Below, one piece after another: positions 8,601-17,161 of a DNA stretch of 22,937 bases. Below the pieces are notes generated by a model that searched no databases, had not been told where the DNA came from, and saw only the letters and a list, made by a program, of their open reading frames with translations. Made by a program: the position numbers and the translations under genes. This stretch comes from Hypsibius dujardini. Taxonomy: Eukaryota; Tardigrada; Eutardigrada; Parachela; Hypsibiidae. The DNA lies in the NCBI GenBank assembly GCA_001579985.1, contig LRSR01003598.1, positions 1-22,937 on the forward strand, in the 5' to 3' direction. Numbering within the stretch: the stretch's first letter is position 1; every line of letters starts with the position of its first letter.

Positions 8601-11600
8601 TCGATCAGGCTGGCTAGTGATATGCTGCTTTTGAGGCACTGCGTGTGGAATTGCTCCAGCGTCATTTTGTTGATCGAGGCTGAAAGGTCACGGCGATCTT
8701 CCTCCGATCGCGAGGCCTGGAAACGAAATTCGATTGCGAAATTACTGTAGCTCAAAAAAGGTGCCCTAAGGGTCCCCCATTGAGAGAAAAACACCATGAT
8801 GGAGAATTGTCATGCAATACTCCCCCCTTACGTTCTATCGGAAATATTTGGGATACAAAAAAGAATCACTCCCCCCTCAAACCAAAGATCGGCGCGCTAC
8901 TGACCCCGGCCAAGAAGGTGTCGAATTGAAAGACTTCTTCCAGCTGCTCCGCCACCGCTGGAGACATGACTGAGCCATTGCCCAAAAGGATCGTTGTGAA
9001 GTTAACCATATATTCCTTGAAAGCGGTTCGCAGGAATTCTGAGGTCTTGCTGAAGTACAATACCCGGGATCCGAGGAAAGCTGGTACAGGGGCGTAGAAG
9101 GAAATGATGTTCCGGCTAGAATTGTCGAAATCCGGCCGAGCGTAGAACGGCAAAAAAAAACCGTTTACGAATTCACTGACCCGTTTGGTCACGACGAACC
9201 AGTCGAAGTTTGTCGCGTTCCACGTGGAATTGTTTAGAATTGGAAACGATCCGACAGTTGAGTTCAGGAAAGAGAGTAACGGTTCTATGGCTGCTGACTC
9301 CATCCTATCTGAAAGAGAAGCACAGTTTGCACGGAGAATTCATTCGTTCGCGTTCGATCCATCAGACCGGAAGGTGGAGGAACAGTCCGCAAGGTTCACA
9401 GCCGGCCGAGGGTTGACGGACAGTCCGGACTACAAACGGTCAATCCAAAACGTTTACCAGCAGTCCTTAAGGCTTACGATCAGTATGCCCATTCTGGGAG
9501 GTCTGCAATCATTCTGGCAGACTCACGGTCAGTTTGAAGGTTGACGAAGATCTGGAAGACAAACGGCCAGTCCGGAAGGTTTATGGTCACTCCGTGTTTT
9601 GACGGAGAGTTCTGACGACAAACGGTCAATCCGGAGGGTTTACCGTCAGTCCGAGATGCTTATGATCCGTTCAAGGGTTGACGGACAGTCCTGACGACGA
9701 ACGGTCAGTCCGGAGGGTTTACCGTCAGTCCGGGATGCTTATGATTCGTTCAAGGGTTGACGGACAGTCCTGACGACGAACGGTCAGTCCAAAGGGTTTA
9801 CCGTCAGTCCGGGATGCTTATGGTCCGTTCAAGGGTTGATGGACAGTCCTGACGACGAACGGTCAGTCCGGAGGGTTTACCGTCAGTCCGGGATGCTTAT
9901 GGTCCGTTCAAGGGTTGACGGACAGTCCTGACAACGGGGTGCAGTTTAGAAGGGTACCATTAATCCGGACGGTTTGCTGTGCGTTCGGAAAGTGCAAAAG
10001 GTAGTTTAGCAGATAGTCCGGAAAGTAGACAGTCAGTCAAGAAGGTTCACCGTCACTCCGGAAGGTGAACGGCCTAACCGGATAATTCACCGTCAGTTCG
10101 GAAAGTTTACGGTCACTCCACTTTCCATACAAGATCACCGATTTCAGAATGCGGAACGGAATGGAACGTTGAACCTTGCGAGCTGTCCGTCCACCCGAAA
10201 AAAAACCTAATAGTGGAGCTAAGTGTGTTCGATTTTGGTTTACCTTGATGCTCCCGACAAATCTTATATATTGTTTTCGCCTTTTGTCGGGCTGTCGACA
10301 GGTCGTTCTTGTCGTCGCGTTCGAGGACATCTGCAAGCATCCGAAGTGGACTTTCGTATCCGTTTAAATAAATGATACCAGCAGGTTGTCTTGCCTCGTA
10401 GTTGTGCACGAATTTTCAGACCGAGGATATTGAATCGGCTCCAGTTTCCGAGATAGGCTAGCACAAAATTTGAAAAGATAAAAGAAATAGCAGTATACTT
10501 TCACGTTTTTTCAAGAAAATTTGGGGAACAAAAAAAAAATGGACCGTTCCTACCAGGCATCGGATTCCGGGAAGCCCAGTTTCCACAAGCGTAGTCGTAA
10601 AAGTCAGTGCACGGATCAACAGAGGCATTAATCGTATCCGCCATTTCTCGAGCTGTGTGCATGAAATAAGTCTTGACTATTTAAATACGCAAAACAATCT
10701 CTAGTCGGTTAGTGTTCTGAACGGACTGTTTGTCCTTCAGGCCCCATGGCATGCACTCCCTTCGTAACTCTGCCCAGCTTTCCGTTACCCTACCCAATCC
10801 TCGGTCGCCCAGTCCAGTCCTCGGTCTGGTCTTGCTTTACCTCATCTAGCATTCCGTCACCCGGTCTAGGCCCGGTTGACGGACCTAGGACTAGGTCCGT
10901 CCGACTAACGTCCGACTAACTAGATCTGTAAAGTGTCTCTCCGTCAGCTATTCGGCCGTCCTTCACCGTTACCTGTCCCGCTCGCCACCTACCTGCATAG
11001 TCTCCGTCACTCCGTCAAGGTCACCGTCAGCCCTCTGTCAACCTTCCAGCCCTCCGTTCACCTACTTGGCCAGCCTATAATCTCACGATCTCGGAATGAT
11101 CCGGGTGAACAACCGCTTCGATTTTCCAGTGTAAGTGACTTGTGTACTCTGAGACCTAATATGCTGTCATCCTACTGCTTTGATTAGTATGACCTGGACA
11201 GTGACCGTCCTGCGCTATTGCTCGTCGATTTAGTTGCTCGGGAACCTTGTGGAATGTTCTCTCTCAGTCTCTCTACGTGATGTGGGATTCCCTATAAAAG
11301 GCGCTACCGAATGGATTGCAACCTTCAGTCTAGTTAGCAAATAAAAAATGATGCGCACTAAGATGGTTCGCACAAAGATGGTGCGCACCAAAAAAGTATT
11401 CTCCGTAATAGGGTCGTTGTATCCTGCTGGCAAAGCTCTCGTCCCACCGTTACGTTTACCTTCATTACGGTATTTGCGGATTCCTACGTTAACCTTTCCC
11501 GTCGTTTGGTAACCCTGCCCGGCCCTCCCCGCCCTTGCTCAGGCTAGACATCGCGCAGTATAGGTCGCCCTCACTATACCTGGCCACCGATGAAGTTTTC

Positions 11601-14214
11601 CGGCATCCTGTCACCTTCTTCGGGCCCTTGCTATCCTGACTAACAAGGGAATTTTGCAACTCTCCAACAAGAAATCTTGCACTGCCTTTAATTTTAACAC
11701 ACACAAGTTAGTTATGCTTAATTCCGTCAAAAAATAGCGTACGATCTCCACTCAACTTTTTTAAGGAACGAAAAAGTCTTTCCCGGTGGTGCATAGAGGG
11801 CGCTTTCCATGTTACCATATAGCACGTCGATTGATTGTTGCATTATAGAATATCGCACATGATAAATAAACCGTCAGTCTATACTGGAACGTTATAGCGG
11901 TATTCCATAATGCAGCAATCAATCAACGTGCTGTGTGGTAACATTGAAAGCGCCCTCTATTTACCACCGTGAAAGTTTTCGTTGTTTAAAAAAATTGGGT
12001 GGAGATCGTACGCTATTTTTTGACGGAATTAAGCATAACTAACTAGGGCAGTAATGGAGATTTTCCCTCCTGATCGGGGTGGGGTTTTTTTTACAAATAC
12101 TTGTCTATTTATCATGATTTTACATTGGGGTCTCCGCGTGGAAATTACATAAGCGGTTTCAGAAAAAAATAAAGAAGAAAAATACTTCCCGTGCCAATTG
12201 TTGCTATGAGGCAACGCTTGATTGATTGATTTTTTAATTGCTTTTCCGAACTTTTAATTTTTTTTATGCCAAAAAATATTTTGCTGAGCGTACACGTATT
12301 TTTCGAACTTACTACAAGCCTTCAACAAAATTTTAAAAATAAAACGCAATTTTTCAAACGTAACGTAACACCGCAAAAAAATAAATGAAGGGAGGAGTGC
12401 TAATAACCGTAGTCTAGCCTTAAGCTTCTTATGGCCGCAGGGCCGAGTGCAGGCTAGTCTTGTTTAACTAACAGTTTTGAATTTAAATGAATTTAAAAAA
12501 AATGTTAATCCTCGGCGATTTTAAATAAAATATCGTTTGAATGTATTTAAAAAAAAACAGCGTATTTTAAATAAAATTACCATTTAAATAAAACTCGACC
12601 TTTTATTTAAATAAAATGCTGAATTTAAATAAAGTGGAAATCGTATGACATAGCCTATGCAATATGCAGCGAAACCCCTAGTGGATCGTTAAACGCAATA
12701 AATCTTACTGTGAAACAGATATTGTAAAGAAACGATTGATCAATCAACTGATAATGCTGAAGGTTGCGACAATAAATCAATCAGATGAGGAACTAAAGCC
12801 GGTATTTATAATTTCTCAGGCAAATCAGACAATCAATCTAGGATTTCTGAGCGCCATTCAGAGAATAATCAAGCAATCAAGCCCGCCGTCACGCGAAAAG
12901 AGGGGGTGATAATATATATTTAAATTGCTTTGCGCGTTTTCTCGAGAATTTAAATATAAATAAAATAATGGCTCAGGGAATGATTTTAAATTTTAAAAAA
13001 ATATCGAGTTTAAACAAAATTAAACATATATTTTACTTAAAATAAAAAACCGTTTTTGGCTATTTTAAATAAAAATTTAAATACATTTAAACAACACTAG
13101 TGCAGGCTGCAGGGCCGAGTGCAGGCTGTAGGGCCGATTGCAGGCTGCACGAGTATAAGTTATTGACGGCGTCGCCACTGTGCTCTTTTAGTTTATTTTT
13201 TCGAGCTGTTCTGGTTGATCGAAACATTTCTAATTTTTTTTAAATATTTTTCAAGGAGTCTAGTACATTAAAAAAATACGTGTACGCTCAGCAAAATATT
13301 TTTTGGCATAAAAAACTTTAAAAGTTCGGAAAAGCAATTGAAGAATCAATCAATCAAGCGTTGCCTCATAGCACCAATTAGCACGGGAAGTCTTTTTCTT
13401 CTTTATTTTTTTCTGAAACGGCTTATGTAATTTCCACGCGGAGACCCCAACGTAAAATCATGATAAATAGGCAGGTATTTGTAAAAAAAACACCACCTCG
13501 ATCGGGAGGGAAAATCTCCATTACTGCCCGAGTAAGTTGTGTGCATCTGTCAAAATTAAAGACAGTCCAAGATTTCGTGTTCGTCCTGATGGTCGTGAGT
13601 CGTGACGAGTTTATGGCCGTCGAGAATGGGTTTAACTGGTTTGGCGTAGCATAAACCCTCATTGAAGCTGATGTATTATCATACTAGTACGCACAACTGT
13701 TCCCAACGCCGGAATCCGTCTCGTCTCTCCTCTTTCTACAATCTCAATTTTTCCTGCTATAGTCACTGCTGTCGTAAAAATGCCAAACGTCTGCTTGGTC
13801 AAGAAAATCTTGCGACTTTGGGCATGAAAAAAAGGTCTCATGTGAATAAAAATCATAGTTCTAAAGTGCGCCTACCTAACTGAAAGCAGTGATCGCTTTC
13901 GCAGATGCGTTGACCAGTATCACCTGCATAGGAAGAGAGAGATGCGCGCTTAACATTAGGGCACCCTCACGTCACGTGACGTTCCCTAATCCAAAGCCCG
14001 ATACTCTATCAGGTATATCAGGGTGGTTACCTCTTGGGAAACAGGATGCCTGTAAGCGAAGAGATTTTTCATGTCTGGTCGCAAGTTCCGGCACTGTCGA
14101 AGACGGTGATGACAGTTCATGAGCTAATGGTTCGATTTCAGAGCCCACAGTAAACGTAACAATGCCGTACAAGTAAACCAGAATCCTGGACGTCGAGCTC
14201 ACAAGTGAAAACAT
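5613..14214 (-). CDS. Neprilysin/ECE-like M13 zinc metallopeptidase (12 exons, 741 aa model)
   Basis: Exons (minus): 14214-14031 (tentative), 10652-10554, 10457-10410, 10330-10244, 9308-8905, 8716-8243, 8169-7990, 7475-7313, 6541-6422, 6347-6157, 5959-5861, 5789-5613. All phases join without a stop. M13 enzymes cleave peptides on the amino side of hydrophobic residues, outside the cell or in the secretory lumen. Seen in order: a hydrophobic N-terminus (about 11-24), VDPC..DFY.YACG.W at 73-87, NSS.NII, the R/D-rich NKMTLEQ region, [13 protein letters not shown], an altered DAHY (536-539), zinc site HELSH (577-581), GENIAD (636-641) with third ligand E637 and D641, H703 and R709, and C-terminal KKWDIW. 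All zinc and catalytic residues are present, so it is probably active. Length nearly equals neprilysin (about 750). Oddities: DAHY replaces NAYY, two cysteines of one canonical disulfide are both lost, and the exon 3/4 junction is uncertain. Without exon 1 the supported span is 5613-10652. Confidence 0.9.
6030..6086. repeat. (CAGA)n microsatellite in M13 intron 10
   Basis: An ACAG/ATAG tetranucleotide tract lies inside the intron between exons 10 and 11 of the M13 gene. It is the reverse complement of the (CTGT)n tract at 5214-5281, so the two could pair across exons 11 and 12. Confidence 0.93.
6587..6718. mobile_element. MITE 1 in M13 intron 8 (132 bp)
   Basis: ACTGTCTCGACCACTTGGTG near 6593 pairs with CACCAAATGATCGAGACAGT at 6698-6717. 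With the outer TACTG/CAGTA ends this gives TIRs of about 25 bp around about 75 bp of unrelated interior. It has no coding capacity. Ends in TA are compatible with a Tc1/mariner-type target, which is inference. Confidence 0.75.
6735..6900. mobile_element. MITE 2 in M13 intron 8 (166 bp)
   Basis: TACTGTACTGCCGCGATTAA at 6735 is repeated inverted as TTAATCGCGGCAGTACAGTA ending at 6900. The TIRs run about 28 bp with few mismatches. The interior has CA/TG-rich words including GCACACAGCCA. End sequence and interior words are shared with the element at 7163, so both belong to one family. Confidence 0.85.
7163..7311. mobile_element. MITE 3, abutting the splice donor of M13 exon 8 (149 bp)
   Basis: TACTGTATTTTCGCGTTAGA at 7163 is mirrored by TCTAACGCGAAAATACAGTA ending at 7311, and the interior GTGCACACAGCCA matches MITE 2. 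On the gene strand exon 8 ends at 7313 and the intron begins GTACTG. The T of the donor GT is already the end of the element (or its TA target), so bases from about +4 of this intron come from the transposon. Confidence 0.88.
7550..7648. repeat. 10-bp tandem repeat (CATCAAAACC)n in M13 intron 7
   Basis: About nine units of CCCATCAAAA run with small variants (CCCATTGAAA, GCCTATCAAA) at the left edge. It lies wholly within the intron between exons 7 and 8 (7476-7989). The rest of that intron shows no feature. Confidence 0.92.
9340..10115. repeat. GTCAGTCCGG minisatellite with 79-bp higher-order unit in M13 intron 4
   Basis: Almost all of the intron 9309-10243 is built from degenerate 19-21-bp words of the type CGGTCAGTCCGGAGGGTTTA. 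In the middle, four copies of a composite unit start at 9622, 9701, 9780 and 9859, exactly 79 bp apart. Each includes GGGATGCTTATG, CGTTCAAGGGTTGACGGACA and GTCCTGACGACGAACGG. The flanks hold older, scrambled copies. This is the classic pattern of a homogenised core within decayed edges. Confidence 0.9.
10720..11285. other. Pyrimidine-rich degenerate repeat stretch inside M13 intron 1
   Basis: CGTCACTCCGTCAAGG, CAGTCCTCGGTC and similar words recur irregularly, resembling the intron 4 minisatellite. It contains a perfect inverted repeat, GACGGACCTAG-GA-CTAGGTCCGTC, at 10878-10901. Nothing coding is seen. Confidence 0.5.
11293..11331 (+). promoter_or_regulatory. Consensus TATA box with downstream TCAGTC, unknown gene
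   Basis: CTATAAAAGGC (TATA at 11293-11300) is followed 34 bp later by TTCAGTC at 11325-11330, an arthropod-style initiator. A 54-codon frame (ATG at 11348, TAA at 11510-11512) begins 21 bp further on. Its first 16 residues are a repeated MVRTK word from a 15-bp tandem repeat, so I do not call it a gene. It may be the promoter of a mobile element, or chance. Confidence 0.35.
11665..13582. mobile_element. Long-TIR non-autonomous DNA element (about 1.6 kb without its nested insert)
   Basis: The left arm (11665-11710 plus 12040-12304) and right arm (about 13270-13582) are inverted copies over roughly 310 bp. They share GAAATCTTG.ACTG, GGGCAGTAATGGAGATTTTC, GGGGTCTCCGCGTGGAAATT and GCTGAGCGTACACGTATTTT. 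The interior is AT-rich with many ATTTAAATAAA words and three copies of GCAGGGCCGAGTGCAGGCT-like sequence. No transposase frame is present. The left arm is split by a separate foldback element. Confidence 0.85.
11711..12039. mobile_element. Nested foldback MITE (329 bp) with TA target duplication
   Basis: GTTATGCTTAATTCCGTCAA at 11711 is the exact inverse of TTGACGGAATTAAGCATAAC ending at 12039. The two arms, about 150 bp each, pair along nearly the whole length (for example ATAGAGGGCGCTTTC with GAAAGCGCCCTCTAT). TA flanks both ends (11709-11710 and 12040-12041). Removing the element plus one TA rebuilds ACAAGTTAACTAGGG, which matches ACAACTTACTCGGG in the uninterrupted right TIR of the host element. 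TA duplication suggests a Tc1/mariner-type mobiliser. Confidence 0.88.
13583..14030. other. 5' end of M13 intron 1, with a 14-bp palindrome
   Basis: No gene is seen on the plus strand. ACGTCACGTGACGT at 13969-13982 is a perfect palindrome joining two CRE half-sites around an E-box. It is framed by ATTAGGG and CCCTAAT, so it could be a solo end of a TTAGGGAAC-type transposon or a regulatory site just inside intron 1. Confidence 0.45.
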
Positions 14215-14712
14215 TATTGTCGGGATGCGTCGGGATGATTGAACTAACGATAAGGATATCTTCGCTACGAAGGTATGAACTAAAAATGAACTAAACAGGA
14301 ACTAAAACGATCGCGATAACGAGAGACGATTCTTTTTTTGATTGACAAAAGCGATTGTAACAGTTCAGTTCAGTACATTTAGTCGGTATGGCATAATTTC
14401 CTTGAGAAATGAACAGTAGTCTGTCTATACAGTCTGTATGCTTTTCTTGATGTGACCACCAGCAGCGCTGTCAGCACGAGACATCATGACTGTTAAGGAA
14501 TTTCTCCTGTCGCGCCGAATCGTTAAAAGCAGTCTTTTAATTAGCAGCCGGAGTGAAAATGTAGAAGGGCTCGTACACAATTTAAAAATTAATAACACAA
14601 AGCGGTTTGACGACCGTTGCACAACGCGCGCATCAAACCATCCATCGGTAACTGAGTGACAAACTAAAACAGAATCAACTAAAGTAAAAAAAAACGCAAG
14701 CGGAGGCGAGTG
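14215..14712. other. Putative upstream region of the M13 gene
   Basis: If exon 1 (14214-14031) is right, this is its promoter side. I find no TATA box on the minus strand. CGATAAGG near 14248 is a GATA-type word. The open frames on either strand have no recognisable content. Confidence 0.35.
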
Positions 14713-14723
14713 CTGGACCGTTC

Positions 14724-14916
14724 CGTCATTTTCAGTGGTAGGTTTTTGCATAAACAGTGCTTACGCGTCGTTTTCTGCGGAGGATTATTATTTCTGTTTC
14801 TGTGCCTAATTTCTGTGACAAACAAATCGGCTAGTCTGCAAGAAAGAGTCTATTCTTTGTATCCTTTCCATTGCTCGCTACCTTTGTTTGTGACTACTTC
14901 AATGTGTCTTAGTTAA
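14724..14916 (+). other. Possible exon encoding a membrane anchor, gene unknown
   Basis: After a TCATTTTCAG acceptor-like word (ending 14723) an open frame reads GRFLHKQC, then a hydrophobic run of about 20 residues (VVFCGGLLFLFLCLISV), then TNKSASLQERVYSL, ending at TAA near 14914-14916. Basic residues, a membrane segment and a polar stem are the look of a type II membrane protein N-terminus, such as a Golgi glycosyltransferase. There is no ATG in the frame before the hydrophobic run and no partner exon, so this is only a candidate. Confidence 0.22.
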
Positions 14917-14999
14917 TTCACTTAAGGGCAACCCGGCGCTTTGTTGTGTTGAAAATTCAAGCCGGTTTGCCGAACGTGTTACATACGTCCCCACACGGT

Positions 15000-15275
15000 C
15001 ACGGTCTCCGGTCACGGTCCGGTCCGGCCACGATCTCCGGTCACGGTCCGGTCCGGCCACGGTCTCCGGTCACGGTCCGGTCCGGCCACGATCTCCGGTC
15101 TCCGGTCACGGTCCGGTCCGACCCGGCCACGGTCTCCGGTCACGGTCCGGTCCGGCCCGGCCACGGTCTCCGGTCACGGTCCGGTCCGGCCACGGTCTCC
15201 GGTCACGGTCCGGTCCGGTCCGGCCACGGTCTCCTGTCACAGTCCGGTCCGGTCCGGCCACGGTCTCCGGTCACG
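15000..15275. repeat. GC-rich 29-bp minisatellite
   Basis: About nine units of CACGGTCTCCGGTCACGGTC plus CGGTCCGGC, with 5-bp expansions of the CGGTC word in some units. The 117-codon open frame across it encodes only a repetitive SGHGP-type pattern. The very regular CGG/CCG content makes strong secondary structure likely. Confidence 0.95.
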
Positions 15276-15348
15276 TGCTTTTTATTGCATAAAAAATAAG
15301 TCGAACTCCGCCCCCAAATGCACACTCCCGGTCACCACACACCACACC

Positions 15349-15436
15349 CACTAACCAATCAAAAACGTCCGACATTATAAATAATCAAAGAGGGCAGTGA
15401 ACATTCAGACAACGGTAGAAACAGCTGTTCGGTGAG
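15349..15436 (+). promoter_or_regulatory. Complete-looking core promoter followed by a splice donor
   Basis: In order: CACACCCAC (about 15343), CCAATC (15353), TATAAATA (15376-15383) and TTCAGAC with its A at 15407, exactly 31 bp after the first T of the TATA box. Twenty-four bases later comes TTCG-GTGAGT (donor at 15431). That would make 15407-15430 a short non-coding first exon. I cannot find the coding gene it serves. GCCATGG at 15541-15547 opens a 29-codon frame (MGDINLACLASVPFLDP...) that ends at TGA. The spacing of all elements makes chance less likely than for a lone TATA. Confidence 0.55.
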
Positions 15437-15897
15437 TTTGAGACAAGTCCCACAGGCTCACATAACATTACTGTATGTGCGACTTGACAGGGACTTGTCC
15501 CAAATAAATTGCGATATTTATCTTTGGCACGATTCGGTTTGCCATGGGCGACATAAATTTAGCCTGTCTAGCCAGTGTTCCTTTTCTTGACCCAACCGGC
15601 CTGCCACAACAGACGGCGCATGCGCGCACCTGATTTTTGTGCAGCCGGAGAACAACGTAAGGACGACTGTAGCAAGGAAGACTTGTGTTCAACTTCCGAT
15701 ATGTTTTACCACAGGAGTATTCATGGTTCGCAAACTTTTGCTTTTTTTTTCAAAATACATCACATGACGTCACCAGATTTCCTTATCCCATTTGGATATC
15801 CTTTGAAAAATTTTATTAGACGAAATTTGTCTGATTCACTGAATTTCGGACTTTTTGGATAGATGCTCAGATATTTAACACCCGAAACTCAGCGTTA
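15437..15897. other. Interval downstream of the promoter, no confirmed gene
   Basis: GACAAGTCCC at 15442 and GGGACTTGTC at 15490 form a perfect 10-bp stem with a 40-base loop. Short frames at 15475 (10 codons) and 15543 (29 codons) have ATG starts. A longer frame at 15575-15862 lacks a convincing start and its second half is low-complexity. Confidence 0.35.
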
Positions 15898-16366
15898 GGG
15901 AACATCCGTTAAGGAAGTCAACATGCGGCACTGCCGTTCGATTACTACTGCCCCTCCTTACGAAAGGATGGACAGTTAGATCGCATGGTCTGCAAGACGT
16001 GCGACGCACACTTTGTCACGCAGATCGCCCGTAAAAATCATCTTTCTGCGCCGGATGACCAGAAGGAAAACTACGAAGACATGAGCGATGATGGGGAGAG
16101 ATCGCTGCTCACGTACCAGCGTCGCCCGATGATATCCCTATCATGTCAGATTGGACGGACTAACTGCGTAGCGATCTGGTGGAGGACAGGCCCGATTCGG
16201 AGTGATTAAGACACATTTCACGTTTTGTTTCTCTAATGGAAGGGTTCTTTGGTTGCGGACGTCAGAAAATGAAGATCTACGAGGTGTTTAAAAAGTTGAC
16301 GTTAGAGGGGAGAAAGGGTGTCAAGTCGCCTAATCAAAATTACTGACGTCATTAACGGATGTTCTC
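15898..16366. mobile_element. Short TIR element carrying a zinc-binding ORF remnant
   Basis: GAACATCCGTTAAGGAAGTCA at about 15900 pairs with TGACGTCATTAACGGATGTTC at 16344-16364, giving TIRs of about 21 bp with 2 mismatches. Between them a plus-strand frame is open from 15913 to the TAA at 16207-16209 (98 codons, no ATG until 15985). It includes YYCP, then MVCKTCDAHFV..IARKNHL, a Cys-x2-Cys then His arrangement like a half C2H2 finger or zinc ribbon, followed by an acidic segment. The ORF is probably a decayed transposon protein domain. Confidence 0.55.
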
Positions 16367-17161
16367 TCGTGGTTTATCTTGTGTAGCGAGATAGAGATGA
16401 TCAAAAACCTTCGCACATTTCACATTGTGGAATGGGATGAACTTGAACACCCTTTTGTTTTCAATTTCGCTTTCTGACAAGACACCGTGGACGGAACCAC
16501 TGCCTTTTTGGTTCTAACGAATGTGCATGCCTATCGAAAGTGTCCAACACGCAGCAAACCTAACGAAATCGGTCTAAGAAAATTTGCGAAGAATGTCCAA
16601 AAGGGAGAAGAGAACCTGCTGACGTCATGTAACATTTTTTGAAAAAGTCGAACAGGCAAAAATTTGCAAATTGACCATAGGAAATAGTGGGTGAAGTTTG
16701 ATAGGAAATAGTGGGTGAAGTTTGATAGGAAATAGTGGCTGAAGTTGCGAATTTATATTCCGTGCCAACACGTTCAGCTACTTGTCTAAAACAAAACGCC
16801 GGGTTTCCTTTAATTGTGTTTTAACATATTTTGCAGTATTCACTTTAATTTGCAATTCCCGTAGAGCGGGACAAGGATGAATAAAACTTTATTTGAAATA
16901 TAGCTTTTCACCTCAGAAATCACTGAGTTGCCACATGGACACTGAAAAAATTGACAGCCAAAAGCAAGCGAGGAATAACGGTCGAAAAAGGGTTCAGGAA
17001 GGTGAAACAAAAGATGGTTCGAGTTAATTTGTACAAATTAGTACAAGAAAACAAACAAATAAAATTACAGGCGAGAATGCTGCAGAGAAAAAACTACCTG
17101 CACTTTCTGACTAGTGCTTCTATTTCTCGCTCTTCTTATTGCTCGATCTGTTCACCGTCAA
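16367..17161. other. Non-coding interval with a 24-bp triplicate
   Basis: Three direct copies of GAAATAGTGGGTGAAGTTTGATAG start near 16681 (24-bp period, 16676-16745). A frame at about 16951-17184 is lysine-rich, starts at TTG, and its end runs into the 56-bp array; the ATG at 16935 leads to a different 29-codon frame. Neither is called. Confidence 0.45.

Noticed and set aside
10356-10384. 28-nt intron (GTATC to GAAAG) to fix the M13 frame change
   Set aside because: Too short for the introns seen in this window (59 nt and up) and it would add about 13 residues to a helix region; the 79-nt intron is preferred.
14946-15299. 117-codon plus ORF with SGHGP-like repeats
   Set aside because: Translation of the 29-bp GC-rich minisatellite; composition and frame follow the repeat.
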